Shown: piece by piece, positions 49,722 to 59,128 of the stretch
Layout: every line of letters begins with the position of its first letter
Numbering within the stretch: position 1 is the stretch's first letter
Source of the DNA: Herpetosiphon giganteus
GTDB lineage: Bacteria > Chloroflexota > Chloroflexia > Chloroflexales > Herpetosiphonaceae
DNA length: 64,000 bases
Direction: 5' to 3'
NCBI RefSeq assembly: GCF_016907925.1
Contig: NZ_JAFBCZ010000009.1
Span: 62,001 to 126,000 of the forward strand
Notes under the pieces: generated by a model
The model's input: the letters and a program-made list of their open reading frames with translations, nothing else
Databases searched by the model: none
Told to the model about the DNA's origin: nothing
Translations under genes and position numbers: made by a program

Positions 49722-51287
49722 TTAACGTCTGCGGGTTTGCAAATACTCAGTGGCGCGGCTGAAGGCTTGGGCCAAGGTTGCTGCCGTATCAATCACCGCC
49801 AGATCCAAGTGCAAATTAACCAAGGTTTCGGCCATATCAGGCCGAATCCCAGCCAAAATCACCCGTGCGCCGAGCAATTGGGCCGCATGCGAGGCATTGA
49901 TCAAGGCGCGGGCAACCGCTGCATCGACTACTGGCACGCCCGTAATATCCATAATCACAACTTTGGCTTGTTGCTGCTCAATCGCTTTGAGCAAGGTTGC
50001 ATTAATATCACCAGCTCGATTGGCGCTAAATTCACCAACCAACGGCATGACCAAAATTTGTTTGGTAATTGGGATGGTCGGCATGCTCAAGCGACGGACG
50101 GTTTCGAGTAGGCGTTCTTGCTCCACATTTTGGGCCTGCACCTCGGCCAAGGCATGGTGTAACTCGCCAGTTCGCGTCACGACCAAGCCTTCTAGCTCCT
50201 CGTTCATCTTCGCAAGCTTGGTTTGCGAGGCGTTCAAGCCCACCACCATCGTATTGAAGGCATCGCCAAGGCTGGCCAATTCATCGCGAGTTTTGAGGTG
50301 CACAGGCGTGTAGGCCTTGGGATCGTTGGTAAAGCGCGTGACGCTAGCATACAGTTCTTGAACTGGTAAGGCCAGCCGCCGCCCAACATACCAGCCAATC
50401 CCCGCCACGAGTGGCAAGGCAATCCCAATTACGATGGAGAGGCTGAGCGCCAATGTTCGCACATTACTATAGATTACGTCAAGTGGACGTTCGACGATCA
50501 ACAGCCAATCGGTGGGATCAAGCGCGGTGCGCACGCCCAATACTTCTTCGCCAAATGGGCTAGTGTAGGTTTCAATGGTATTGCCATTTGTCAGCAACGG
50601 CAAGTTAGCTAAATCTTGATGTTCGATCAGCGATTGGGTATTGGCCGCGCTGAGAAGCTGGCCTTGTTGATTAACCACCAACACCCGCATCTGAGCCGCC
50701 GATTCGATCCGCGAAGTCGTTTCCCAAATCCGATCCATGCTAATATCGGCAACCAGAATTAATTCGCCATTGGCACGGCCCAACACAGGCAAGGCCATGC
50801 GAAAACGTGGCACTTCGCTTGGCGCAAGCGGCAAAGAAACTGCCTGCAATGGCTCGGGATTTTGAATGGCAACTTGGCGATTTTGCAGCATTTGCAATAA
50901 TGGCGAGCCAGCCAAACTTTCGGGCATCTGCACGCCGCGCAAACGGGCGGCCACTGCAATCCGTTCGCCAGTAACCCGATATACGCCAACTTCGGAGAAG
51001 CTTGAGCCAAACAGCACTTGCGAACCTAATTGCAAATCGCTCAGCTGGCTGGGATTGCCATTATTGCCAATTGTATTGCTGGCGTTGCGCAATTCATCCA
51101 TACTATTGAGGATAAAGCGCCGATAATCTTCAGCTGCAAGGTTGGTCAGCGCAATTTGCTGATTTTGGGCAGAATTCTGTTGCGCACGATAACTAATCGT
51201 CAAGGCAATTGCCCAGACCGCTAATAACGGCAACAGCGCCGCAAGCAAAACTATTAATGTAACTCGTTGGCGAACCCGTGCCCGCAT
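49722..51287 (-). CDS. Transmembrane sensor: dCache-like, HAMP and STAS (RsbR-type) domains
   Basis: A 521-residue sensor. Membrane helices at about 8-30 and 275-300 enclose a Cache-like extracellular domain. A HAMP region follows about 300-355 (RRLALPVQELYASVTRF, RDELASLGDAFN), then a coiled coil to about 400. The STAS domain is about 405-515 (LVMPLVGEF, VVIMDITGVPVVDAAVARALI, ILAGIRPDMAETLV). RsbR-type STAS proteins sit in stressosomes. The Thr in AETLV matches one RsbR phosphorylation site, while the other (VDTxVA) is Ala here, as far as memory of the family serves. It lies 72 bp after the ABC binding-protein gene on the same strand, suggesting a ligand-to-stressosome pathway. Confidence 0.85.
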   Translation of the reverse strand: MRARVRQRVTLIVLLAALLPLLAVWAIALTISYRAQQNSAQNQQIALTNLAAEDYRRFILNSMDELRNASNTIGNNGNPSQLSDLQLGSQVLFGSSFSEVGVYRVTGERIAVAARLRGVQMPESLAGSPLLQMLQNRQVAIQNPEPLQAVSLPLAPSEVPRFRMALPVLGRANGELILVADISMDRIWETTSRIESAAQMRVLVVNQQGQLLSAANTQSLIEHQDLANLPLLTNGNTIETYTSPFGEEVLGVRTALDPTDWLLIVERPLDVIYSNVRTLALSLSIVIGIALPLVAGIGWYVGRRLALPVQELYASVTRFTNDPKAYTPVHLKTRDELASLGDAFNTMVVGLNASQTKLAKMNEELEGLVVTRTGELHHALAEVQAQNVEQERLLETVRRLSMPTIPITKQILVMPLVGEFSANRAGDINATLLKAIEQQQAKVVIMDITGVPVVDAAVARALINASHAAQLLGARVILAGIRPDMAETLVNLHLDLAVIDTAATLAQAFSRATEYLQTRRR

Positions 51288-51359
51288 ATCAATGATCCTA
51301 TCTTTGCTGAAACGTTGCTTTGCGACGTTGAATCAAATGTAATGCCTCAAGCATTCTGC

Positions 51360-52511
51360 TTAGCGCAGCTGGCTTGGGTCAAGTTTATCGAGAAAAATAA
51401 AATCTCCACGCTCAATTTGCACAAACAAGACAGTTTTGTTAACTTCGCGCTCTGGCGTAAAGGCAATCACCCCCGTTACGCCTTCAAAGGTTTGGGTTGC
51501 GGCCAAGCTATCGCGAATTGTGCTCGAACTGCTATTTGGGCTACGCTTGAAGGCATCGATCAATAAGTTGGTCGCATCGTAGGTCGACGAAGCCACCACA
51601 TCAGGGTCGATATTGTAGGCGTTGCGAAATTCACGAATAAAATTTTGCACAATTGCCCGTGGATCATTGCGTGAAAAATCGGTTGCCAAGATCACACCTT
51701 CAACATCGCTGCCGCCGAGTTTGACCAACGAAGGCGAATCTAAGCCATCGGAGCCAATAATTGGCAAGGTAATACCTGCTTGGCGCACTTGTTTAATAAT
51801 ATCAGCACTTTGCGCATAATAGCCAATCAATATCAAGGCATCTGCTGGTTTGGCCTTGATCGTAGCAATCTGGCTACTAAAATCGCTCGTATCGCTGGTA
51901 TATTCACTGGTGCTAACAATTGTTGATTGATTGGCGATTGCGGTTTTGGTAAAGGCTTCGGTAACGCTGCGCCCATAATCATTATTAATATTCAAGACAT
52001 GGAAATTACGATAGTTCAGTTTGGTTGTCGCATACTGAGCAAGCGCTTTCCCTTGCACCGTCGTTATATAAATGACCCGAAAAATCATCGAGCCAGTTTT
52101 GGTAACGTCGGGATGGGTTGCATACGCCGCGAGCATTGGAATGCCGGCCTGCTGAAAGATGGGGGCTGCTGCGCGGGTTGTGCTGCTGTAGGAGCCGCCA
52201 ATCACCGCCCGCACCTTATCCTCGGTTACCAGCTTTTGGGCCACCGTAATCGCTTGATTTGGCTCAAGTTGATCGTCGTAGGCAACCAATTCAAAGGTTT
52301 TGCCAGGCACGCTTTGGTTGGCGTTCGCTTGATCAATCGCCAGCTTAGCCGCATGCATTGCATTATTCCCATCGCTCGCACTCGCACCAGTTAATGGGCC
52401 GAAAAAGCCAATTTTAATCGTCTCTGATTGGGGCTGAGAAGAACTTCCACAGGCACTAACCAAGGCCAAGCCGATGAAGACAAGCATTCCCAAGCTGGCT
52501 CGTTTGAGCAT
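51360..52511 (-). CDS. ABC-type branched-chain amino acid/amide binding lipoprotein (orphan)
   Basis: A 383-residue lipoprotein of the Peripla_BP_6 (LivJ-like) family. Lipobox LALVSACG (Cys about 21), then IKIGFFGPLTGASASDGNNA and VRAVIGGSYSSTTRAAAPIFQQAGIPMLA. A two-lobed ligand-binding fold continues to the end. AGGAGG lies before the ATG at 52511; the longer upstream reading lacks one. No permease or ATPase genes are nearby; instead a transmembrane STAS sensor follows. It may present its ligand to that sensor (inference). Confidence 0.9.
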   Translation of the reverse strand: MLKRASLGMLVFIGLALVSACGSSSQPQSETIKIGFFGPLTGASASDGNNAMHAAKLAIDQANANQSVPGKTFELVAYDDQLEPNQAITVAQKLVTEDKVRAVIGGSYSSTTRAAAPIFQQAGIPMLAAYATHPDVTKTGSMIFRVIYITTVQGKALAQYATTKLNYRNFHVLNINNDYGRSVTEAFTKTAIANQSTIVSTSEYTSDTSDFSSQIATIKAKPADALILIGYYAQSADIIKQVRQAGITLPIIGSDGLDSPSLVKLGGSDVEGVILATDFSRNDPRAIVQNFIREFRNAYNIDPDVVASSTYDATNLLIDAFKRSPNSSSSTIRDSLAATQTFEGVTGVIAFTPEREVNKTVLFVQIERGDFIFLDKLDPSQLR

Positions 52512-52788
52512 GGTCAATCCTCCTGTATGGGATAGCACATGGCTTAGTAGGCTACTAACGATGAGCGATTTCGCTTAAATCACGCTGCCGCATGGCTAGT
52601 CTAGCACACAAGCACCCGCATGAGCAGTTGAGATTTAGAGGGAATTTTTAGCTGATCGCCAACCCTCTAGGCTATGCGCATGCTAGGAGTATTGGCTTAT
52701 TGCCCAACTGAATCCAAGCATTCTCTCATCAGCAAGCGCAAATTACGTGGTAGCATGAGACCGGATTCATCAACTGATGGAGAACATC

Positions 52789-53769
52789 ATGCAACAACTC
52801 AAATGGGGTTTGCTCGGAACGGGCTGGATCGCTGAACAATTTGCCAATGCTTTGGCCGATTTGCCCGGTGCTCAACGCTGGAGCGTGCTTTCGCGCAATC
52901 AAACCTCGGCTGAAACCTTCGCCCAAACCCATCAATTTGCCCATGCCCATAGCGATATTGAAACATTTTTGGCTGATCCAGCGCTTGATGTGGTGGTGAT
53001 TGGCTCGCCGCATCCACGCCATGCAGAACAAGCCATCGCTTGTTTGAATGCTGGCAAACATGTGTTATGCGAAAAACCAATGGGTATCAACAGCCAACAA
53101 GTTGAGGCAATGATTGCTGCGGCCAAAGCCAACCAGCGCTTTTTGATGGAAGCAATGTGGATGTGGTTTCATCCGAGCACCATTAAAGCCAAAGCATTGA
53201 TTGAAGAGGGCGCAATTGGCACGCCACATCTGTTTCATGCCGATTTCAGCGTCCACTTCCCATTTGATCCGACGCATCGCATGTATGACCCTGCGCTTGG
53301 CGGCGGAGCCTTGCTTGATATTGGGATTTATCCCTTGGCCTTGGCCTTGTATCTGTTTAGTGCACCAAGCAGCGTCTATGGCCAAGCCCAAATCGGCCAA
53401 ACTGGGGTTGATGAGCAAGAAAGCATCATTTTGCAATATGCTGATGGCCGCCATGCCAATTGTGTCGCGAGCGTGCGCGCTGCGGGGCCATGCGAAGCCA
53501 CGATCACCGGCAGCAACGGCTATATTCGCTTTCAACGCAATTTTTGGCACTCGCAACAATTGCTGGTCGCAAGCAACGGCCAAACTGAAACTCTCGATTT
53601 GCCCTTCATTGGCAATGGCTATGTCACCGAAGTTGCCCATGTGGCCGAATGTATTCAAGCAGGCTTGATCGAAAGCCCAATCGTCACTTGGGAAGCCTCA
53701 CGCAGCCTGATCAACACGATGGATCAATTGCGCCAAAGCTGGGGTATTCAGTATCCCGATGAGCGGTAA
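52789..53769 (+). CDS. Gfo/Idh/MocA-family NAD(P)-dependent oxidoreductase
   Basis: A 326-residue dehydrogenase. The Rossmann loop is GLLGTGWIAEQFANAL at about 7-22. The catalytic/dinucleotide motif CEKPMGIN is at about 88-95, and the C-terminal domain has MEAMWMWFHPSTIKAK and LGGGALLDIGIYPLAL. The family oxidises or reduces sugars, sugar acids and trans-dihydrodiols. GGAG lies six bases before the ATG at 52789, preferred to the ATG at 52777. The gene stands alone and ends at a convergent terminator with trpA. Confidence 0.92.
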   Translation: MQQLKWGLLGTGWIAEQFANALADLPGAQRWSVLSRNQTSAETFAQTHQFAHAHSDIETFLADPALDVVVIGSPHPRHAEQAIACLNAGKHVLCEKPMGINSQQVEAMIAAAKANQRFLMEAMWMWFHPSTIKAKALIEEGAIGTPHLFHADFSVHFPFDPTHRMYDPALGGGALLDIGIYPLALALYLFSAPSSVYGQAQIGQTGVDEQESIILQYADGRHANCVASVRAAGPCEATITGSNGYIRFQRNFWHSQQLLVASNGQTETLDLPFIGNGYVTEVAHVAECIQAGLIESPIVTWEASRSLINTMDQLRQSWGIQYPDER

Positions 53770-53788
53770 TTAAGCACTTGGGGAGCAG

Positions 53789-53819
53789 AAACCCGCGCCT
53801 GTTGAAAAGGCGCGGGTTT
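53789..53819. terminator. Bidirectional terminator
   Basis: A perfect 12-bp stem AAACCCGCGCCT/AGGCGCGGGTTT with a 7-base loop, between the oxidoreductase and trpA. Confidence 0.88.
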
Positions 53820-53836
53820 GCTGTGAGGGCAATTAA

Positions 53837-54652
53837 TTATTGGTGATAGCCATTGGCTTGGTCGGCAGCATCACGCAGTTTTTGCACAAACTGTTGCGCG
53901 CCAGCCGCCTGTTGGTCGTTTGGCAAACTACCAATATAATCGAGCAAGGCGCTGGCACAAATCGCGCCTTCGGCCATGGTGGCAACTGAGGCAACATGTT
54001 CAGGCTTGGAAATTCCAAAACCCACCGCGCGCGGCAATTGGCTGTGTTGGCGTACTCGCGCCAAGAAATCGCCCAAATCGTCGGCCAAGGCCGCGCGTGC
54101 GCCAGTTACTCCGCGCAAGGCCACACAATAGATAAAGCCCGATGACAAGCCAGCAACTTTGGCAATCCGCGCATCGGTTGAGGTTGGAGCCAAGAGAAAC
54201 ACCAAATCAAGCTCATGGGCTTTGGTGGCCGCATGAAACTCTTGGGCTTCTTCTGGTGGCAAATCGGGCACGATAAAGCCATCGGCTCCTGCTGCTTTGG
54301 CCGCTGCCACAAATCGCTCAACGCCATATTGAAACATGGGGTTGAAATAGCCCATCAGCAAGAGCGGAATGCTCAGCCCAGCAGCCCGCAACTGGCGCAC
54401 GGTTTCCAAGCAAAATTCAAGATCAACGCCATTGGCCAGCGCAATATCGGTCGTGCGTTGAATCGTCGCGCCATCGGCCAAGGGGTCGGAAAATGGCATG
54501 CCGAGTTCCAGCATATCCGCGCCGCCAGCCACCAAGGCTTGGGCTAAACTCAGGGCAGAATCGCGCTCAGGGTAGCCAATCGTCAAAAACGGCATCAGGG
54601 CTGTCCGACCCTGGCTGGCCAAGCGTTCAAAGGTTTGGGCAATTCGGCTCAT
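53837..54652 (-). CDS. trpA: Tryptophan synthase alpha subunit
   Basis: A 271-residue TIM-barrel enzyme that splits indole-3-glycerol phosphate into indole and glyceraldehyde phosphate for the TrpB subunit. The catalytic Glu is in [18 protein letters not shown] (about 42-59) and the catalytic Asp in [19 protein letters not shown] and [13 protein letters not shown] are further family blocks. AGGAT lies before the ATG at 54652. It is separated from all other trp genes. It is 23 bp after the ligase gene and may share its transcript, which is an unusual partner. Confidence 0.95.
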   Translation of the reverse strand: MSRIAQTFERLASQGRTALMPFLTIGYPERDSALSLAQALVAGGADMLELGMPFSDPLADGATIQRTTDIALANGVDLEFCLETVRQLRAAGLSIPLLLMGYFNPMFQYGVERFVAAAKAAGADGFIVPDLPPEEAQEFHAATKAHELDLVFLLAPTSTDARIAKVAGLSSGFIYCVALRGVTGARAALADDLGDFLARVRQHSQLPRAVGFGISKPEHVASVATMAEGAICASALLDYIGSLPNDQQAAGAQQFVQKLRDAADQANGYHQ

Positions 54653-54675
54653 AGCATCCTCAACTACAGCAGCCA

Positions 54676-56358
54676 CTACTCACGAAACTGGCTGTCATTC
54701 CATTCGGCAAAGAGTTCTTGCAAACGCAAGCGCTGATATTTGCCCGTTGCGGTCACCGGAATTTCGTTGCCAAATACCACAACTTTGGGGCATTTCGCAA
54801 AGGGCATGTGGGCACGACAATGGGCTAAAATTGCGGCGGCATCAAGTTGCGCACCTTCTTCGGGCACAATATAAGCGCCAACTTCCTCACCATACCAATT
54901 ATTTGGGAAGGCAATTGCCAAGGCTGTGCGCACACCAGGCACTGCCAGCAGCACTTCCTCAATTTCAAACGGGCTATATTTAACTCCACCACGATTAATT
55001 AGCTCTTTCAGGCGGCCTGTGATAAACAAAAATTGGCGGCCTTGGGCATCCCATTGATAAAAACCTTCATCGCCAGAACGAAACCAGCCATATTTAAAGG
55101 CTTCTGCATTCGCATCAGGTCGGTTGAAATAGCTCATCATCACGTTATGGCCACGAATCACAATCTCGCCGCGCTCGCCCTCGGACAAGGCATGGCCTTG
55201 CGGATCGTGGATCGCCATTTCATTTGGCCAGATTGCCACCCCAATGCTGGGATAGCCAAAATCTTCCATCCAATGGCGATATTCTGCATCGCTCAAGTTG
55301 GTTGGCAAGAAACATGAATAACAGGTGGTTTCGGAAAGCCCATAGCCATGCAAAACGCGCACGCCGAATTGGTCGTAAAAGCGTTTGGCCAAGGCAACAG
55401 GCAACGTACCAGCGCCACAAATCAAATAGCGCAAATGGCTACGCTCAAATTGGCTATGCTCTGGCTTGGCTTCGCACAAATATTGCAAAATCGTTGGCAC
55501 AACCGAGACAATCTGCACCCGCTCGTTGGCGATGCGCTGCCAAAATGTGCCCGCACTAAACGCCCGATTGAGCACCACCGAGGCTTGGGCCAACAACGGC
55601 GTAACCAAAGTCACCACAATCCCGTTAACATGATGAATTGGCAAAATTGCCATCAAACGGCTATCAGCATTGATACCATGCCAGCGCATAATGCCGGTGC
55701 AATCGGCCAGCAAATTATAGTGGCTCAGTTGCACGCCTTTGGGCGCGCCAGTTGTGCCCGATGTATAGACCAACAAGGCCTCATCAGCGAGGCTTGGGGC
55801 TTGGCTTGGCTCAAACGTCGCTGCTTGGGCTGCCAAGGCTTGCTCAAAATCAGCATCCAACGCCACAACATGAGCAACACCTGCTGCATGGCTGCTAATC
55901 GTTGTCGCTCGTTCGAGATATTCGGGCCGCGCCAGCACCACGCGCACCGCCGCATTGCTCAAAATAAAGCCAATCCGCTGGTCATCTTCGCCGACATTTT
56001 GCGGCGCAATCGTCGCCCCAATCAGCCAACATGCTGCATAAATTGCCACTGTATCAGGGTGATTATAGGCCAAGGTGGCAACCCGCTCGCCGTGGCACAC
56101 GCCATACACTGTCGTTAGCAAATTCGCAATTCGTGCCGCGCGCGCGAACAAATCGGCATAACTCCAACGAATTTCTTCGCCTGCATGATCGTTGAAATAG
56201 GCCAAAAACTCGCGTTCAGCATCGCTGGCAGCGCGAGCCTGCAACAGCTCTGCCAGCGAATGCCATGGCGTTTGAATCGTCGAGGCAGGAATTCCCGTGT
56301 AGGTATGGGCAGCATTCAACAACTGCATTGTCGTTGGATCAAGCTCAGGGTGCGTCAT
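54676..56358 (-). CDS. AMP-forming acyl/aryl-CoA ligase (adenylate-forming enzyme)
   Basis: A 560-residue enzyme of the ANL superfamily that activates a carboxylic acid as an adenylate and usually transfers it to CoA. Signature motif [19 protein letters not shown] (about 200-218), [64 protein letters not shown] (A8 region) and the final Lys in VTATGKYQR. Length and order fit long/medium-chain acyl-CoA synthetases. AAGGAGT lies before the ATG at 56358. trpA follows closely, but no pathway link is obvious. Confidence 0.9.
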   Translation of the reverse strand: MTHPELDPTTMQLLNAAHTYTGIPASTIQTPWHSLAELLQARAASDAEREFLAYFNDHAGEEIRWSYADLFARAARIANLLTTVYGVCHGERVATLAYNHPDTVAIYAACWLIGATIAPQNVGEDDQRIGFILSNAAVRVVLARPEYLERATTISSHAAGVAHVVALDADFEQALAAQAATFEPSQAPSLADEALLVYTSGTTGAPKGVQLSHYNLLADCTGIMRWHGINADSRLMAILPIHHVNGIVVTLVTPLLAQASVVLNRAFSAGTFWQRIANERVQIVSVVPTILQYLCEAKPEHSQFERSHLRYLICGAGTLPVALAKRFYDQFGVRVLHGYGLSETTCYSCFLPTNLSDAEYRHWMEDFGYPSIGVAIWPNEMAIHDPQGHALSEGERGEIVIRGHNVMMSYFNRPDANAEAFKYGWFRSGDEGFYQWDAQGRQFLFITGRLKELINRGGVKYSPFEIEEVLLAVPGVRTALAIAFPNNWYGEEVGAYIVPEEGAQLDAAAILAHCRAHMPFAKCPKVVVFGNEIPVTATGKYQRLRLQELFAEWNDSQFRE

Positions 56359-56480
56359 TGCACAAATACTCCTTAACTGAGAGCACACAGCGAACAGCCT
56401 CACCATTATATACGATGCTTGTGGTCGAGAATTAAGTTAATATAGTGTGTCACAATTCATACAATCCAAGGAAGCGAGTG

Positions 56481-57029
56481 ATGACAGAGCAACAACCAAT
56501 GGCCGCTGCGCCAATCAAATATCGCGACGATGGCGAGGTCGATTGGGCCAATATGTGGGAAAGCTTTTGTGGTTTGGCACTTGAAGGCGGGCCGCCGCAT
56601 CGCAGCGATGATGCAGCTATTCCAATGCAGATTAATGCTAATTCGCAGCATCCCAACTATATGCAGGTCTATGCAGAGCTATGTCGCGGCATTTACGAGG
56701 TCAGCGGCCTAAGTGCCCATATGAGCGAAGCCGCCGAATGGTTGGCGATTGAATGCCCGATTGTTGGCCAAGCCCAATGGCTGGCTGGTGCAATTAATCA
56801 AGAGCATGTGGCAGCCCAAGCCAATGGTCAACAACTCTGGGTGCCAATTCATCAAGATTTTAGCCTCAAAAGCGAAATTAAAAGCGTGATTACGGTTGTG
56901 GCCAAAACCACCCACTACTGGACAGAGCATCTGCCACAGTCGGTTAAACAGAGTTTTGCCATCCAAGCCCAATTCAGCAACGTCGGCCAAAAGCTCAAAC
57001 GCCTATTTAGCCGAAATAAATTAGTTTAA
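56481..57029 (+). CDS. Protein of unknown function
   Basis: A 182-residue soluble protein with no signal peptide. Landmarks are KYRDDGEVDWANMWESFCGLALEGGPPHR near the start, a central AEWLAIECPIVGQAQWLAGAI helix, and a basic C-terminus (GQKLKRLFSRNKLV). No family is recognised with confidence. The even amino-acid make-up, AAGGAAG before the ATG at 56481, and codon use like its neighbours support a real gene. It lies 76 bp before the Trp/Pro-rich Tat protein and may be in the same operon. Confidence 0.65.
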   Translation: MTEQQPMAAAPIKYRDDGEVDWANMWESFCGLALEGGPPHRSDDAAIPMQINANSQHPNYMQVYAELCRGIYEVSGLSAHMSEAAEWLAIECPIVGQAQWLAGAINQEHVAAQANGQQLWVPIHQDFSLKSEIKSVITVVAKTTHYWTEHLPQSVKQSFAIQAQFSNVGQKLKRLFSRNKLV

Positions 57030-57105
57030 TTAAGGAAAGGCACTCAATCCCCATTGCGTCTTTATGGCATCGAAAGAGTTAAGTTCGTTCGTCAGGAGGA
57101 TTTCA

Positions 57106-58221
57106 ATGGGGATTAACGATCAGGCTGAAGATACGATCAATCATCCAAATTCACGGCGCTCGTTTTTACGCAATAGTGGTTTGGCAGCGTTAGCAACCGC
57201 TGGCGCAATCAGCGCGTTCGATCAGGCTGCTGCCAGCACCAAGCCCGCAATCGACGACAATCAGCTTGCTGCTGGCGGCGAAATTCCTGCTAGCGCCCAA
57301 TATGCGCGCCGCGCTTTTCGCTCATTGACCTTGCTTACAATGAGCGCAGTCAGCAGTGACCAAACATTTGCCAAAAAAGTCTATGATTTTGCGCTTGCCG
57401 ACCTTGACAAGAATGTGACTGGTTTATCCAATGCCAGTGATTCGGTCAACAGCCTGAGCTACACACCCAACCCCGACGACGATTACGAACCACGCCCGTG
57501 GTGGTGGCCACGCCCGTGGTGGCGGCTCAAAGACCAACTGTTTACGCCAATTGATCGGATTCCTGCTGGTGGGTTGATTGTCTTAGATTTGCATCGGAGC
57601 TTGGATGCATTCAACATTGCCTTCCAATATGGCGATCAAGCTTTGCAAGCAGAGAATCTGCGCATGGCTCGCAGCGAAATTCGCAGCCATTTTGTGGCAC
57701 TGAAACGGGCAAATAGCTTTGCAGCATGGGAGCCAGGCGACGATCTCTGCCCGCCATGGTGGCCGTTCCCATGGCCACCAAAACGCCAAGTAGGCATTCC
57801 AACGCCACAACCATTGCTTGAACTCGGCAATCTTGCCAAAGGCTTAATCAATTATGGGCTTGGCAAAAGCATGAGCAATACCACGCTTGGCCTTGCTCGC
57901 AGCAAAGCAATTATTCTCCAAGTTATGGGTAGTGCCCGCAAAATGACCAGTTATAGTGGCAATTTAGTTGGTTGGGTAGATGGCGATGACATTTGCCCTC
58001 GCTGGCCATTCCCATGGCCTGGCCCATGGTCACTTGGGCAATTGCTTGATCAATACAACCCTAAACCACAACCAGATCCATGGCAGCCAGTTGCCAGCGA
58101 AGTGCTGCGTGCCAGCACCATCTTTGCAGTAGCCAGCAGCCTCGGTGATCGGGGAATTGCCCAAGGCTTACGCGACGCAGCAATTGGGCACATTCAGGCG
58201 CAAGTTGGCAAATTAACCTAA
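57106..58221 (+). CDS. Tat-exported Trp/Pro-rich protein, unknown function
   Basis: A 371-residue protein. The twin-arginine signal SRRSFLRNSGLAALATAG starts near residue 17. The mature part has helical blocks separated by three odd Trp/Pro clusters: PRPWWWPRPWW at about 129-139, GDDLCPPWWPFPWP at 211-224 and GDDICPRWPFPWPGPW at 293-308. The last two are copies of one motif, W-x-x-GDD-[LI]-C-P-x-W-P-F-P-W-P, each with a single Cys, so a disulfide between C215 and C297 is possible. No enzymatic motif is seen. AGGAGG lies before the ATG at 57106, preferred to the ATG at 57064. I do not recognise the family. Trp/Pro clusters of this sort occur in membrane-active peptides such as indolicidin; any such role here is speculation. 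Confidence 0.75.
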   Translation: MGINDQAEDTINHPNSRRSFLRNSGLAALATAGAISAFDQAAASTKPAIDDNQLAAGGEIPASAQYARRAFRSLTLLTMSAVSSDQTFAKKVYDFALADLDKNVTGLSNASDSVNSLSYTPNPDDDYEPRPWWWPRPWWRLKDQLFTPIDRIPAGGLIVLDLHRSLDAFNIAFQYGDQALQAENLRMARSEIRSHFVALKRANSFAAWEPGDDLCPPWWPFPWPPKRQVGIPTPQPLLELGNLAKGLINYGLGKSMSNTTLGLARSKAIILQVMGSARKMTSYSGNLVGWVDGDDICPRWPFPWPGPWSLGQLLDQYNPKPQPDPWQPVASEVLRASTIFAVASSLGDRGIAQGLRDAAIGHIQAQVGKLT

Positions 58222-58248
58222 TTGATAAATTGAAGCAGTGCAGCCGAG

Positions 58249-58797
58249 CTACGCAACCCGTTTGCTCGGCTGCAAACGATTAAGTGGCCAAATCTCTAGC
58301 TCATCTAGCTCGCGCAGCAAGCGTTGAGTTGGCACAAACCGCCCAACTGCTTGAATCGAAGCTGGTTGGTCGGGCAATTGATGTTTAACCTCGTGAGCTG
58401 GCAAATACTGGCTGTGTTGGTTGAACCATGGCCGCAGCTGCGCCACAGGCAACACATAAACCTTGCTGGTCGCAACCACATAGCTATACCAATATTCAGC
58501 CGCCGTGATTTGCAAACGGCTGGCAGGGTCGGGGTCTGCTTGCCAGGTTGGAATAAACAACTGCTGATCGTTGCCATATTCATCGTAGTAGAAGGCAATC
58601 CGAATATTACGCTTGGAGCATGGAGGAATGCGCACTTTCCAAACAATATTGACGGCTAATTGCTGATAGAGCGGCACATGGGCAACATCATTCACTTCTA
58701 AAGTATCGCTAAAACTGCGCAAATGCTTCATGAGCAGACGCTTAACTTCACGGCTTTGTTGGTCGCGCAGCGAGGGTATTTGCAGAATTGTTGCCAT
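58249..58797 (-). CDS. Protein of unknown function
   Basis: A 182-residue soluble protein. It has helices near the start (LRDQQSREVKRLLMKHLRSF) and a beta-rich middle (VNIVWKVRIPPCSKRNIRIAFYYDEYGND, AAEYWYSYVVATSKVYVLPVAQL). A charged C-terminus has RLLRELDELEIWPLNRLQ. The middle resembles nuclease-like or PD-(D/E)XK-type sandwiches in outline, but no catalytic motif can be defended. GAGGC lies before the ATG. It converges with the Trp/Pro-rich gene with 27 bp between. Confidence 0.6.
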   Translation of the reverse strand: MATILQIPSLRDQQSREVKRLLMKHLRSFSDTLEVNDVAHVPLYQQLAVNIVWKVRIPPCSKRNIRIAFYYDEYGNDQQLFIPTWQADPDPASRLQITAAEYWYSYVVATSKVYVLPVAQLRPWFNQHSQYLPAHEVKHQLPDQPASIQAVGRFVPTQRLLRELDELEIWPLNRLQPSKRVA

Positions 58798-58956
58798 TAG
58801 AATGCCTCATTTCGTAGTTGCTTCAGTCACCCATTTTGACTATACCAGAACAAATTTTCTATGTCAAGCACACATGTCAAGTTGAGGCGGTTTAGATAGA
58901 TTAAATTAGTTGTTTCGGTATATTGCTCACTTACATTCTTTCCACAGAACAAATAT

Positions 58957-59023
58957 TAGGGGGTGCAGGGGGATGAAAACCCCCTGCGTTTCCCTCCAGC
59001 GGAGGGACGGAAGGGTGGCGAAT
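58957..59023. repeat. Dispersed GC-rich repeat, family A
   Basis: It is almost base-for-base the copy at 1756-1822, with the same two hairpins and an AAGGGTGGCGAA end. The 331-bp spacer (58798-59128) otherwise holds only the terminator at 59077. Confidence 0.85.
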
Positions 59024-59076
59024 CAATATCTGATCCTAAAACTTCTATTGCTAACAATGAACTAAATTACTAAAAA

Positions 59077-59103
59077 AGGCCAGTCGCTTAGCGCAACTGG
59101 CCT
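59077..59103 (-). terminator. Rho-independent terminator
   Basis: Minus strand: stem AGGCCAGT/ACTGGCCT around a GCGC-containing loop, then TTTTTA, 25 bp after the stop of the PNPOx-like gene. Confidence 0.75.
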
Positions 59104-59128
59104 AAATCTAGCGATAAATCCTAAAAGC

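Noticed and set aside
55348-56118. 256-residue reading on the plus strand over the acyl ligase gene
   Set aside because: It lies wholly opposite a gene with all ANL motifs and has no recognisable domain or ribosome site.
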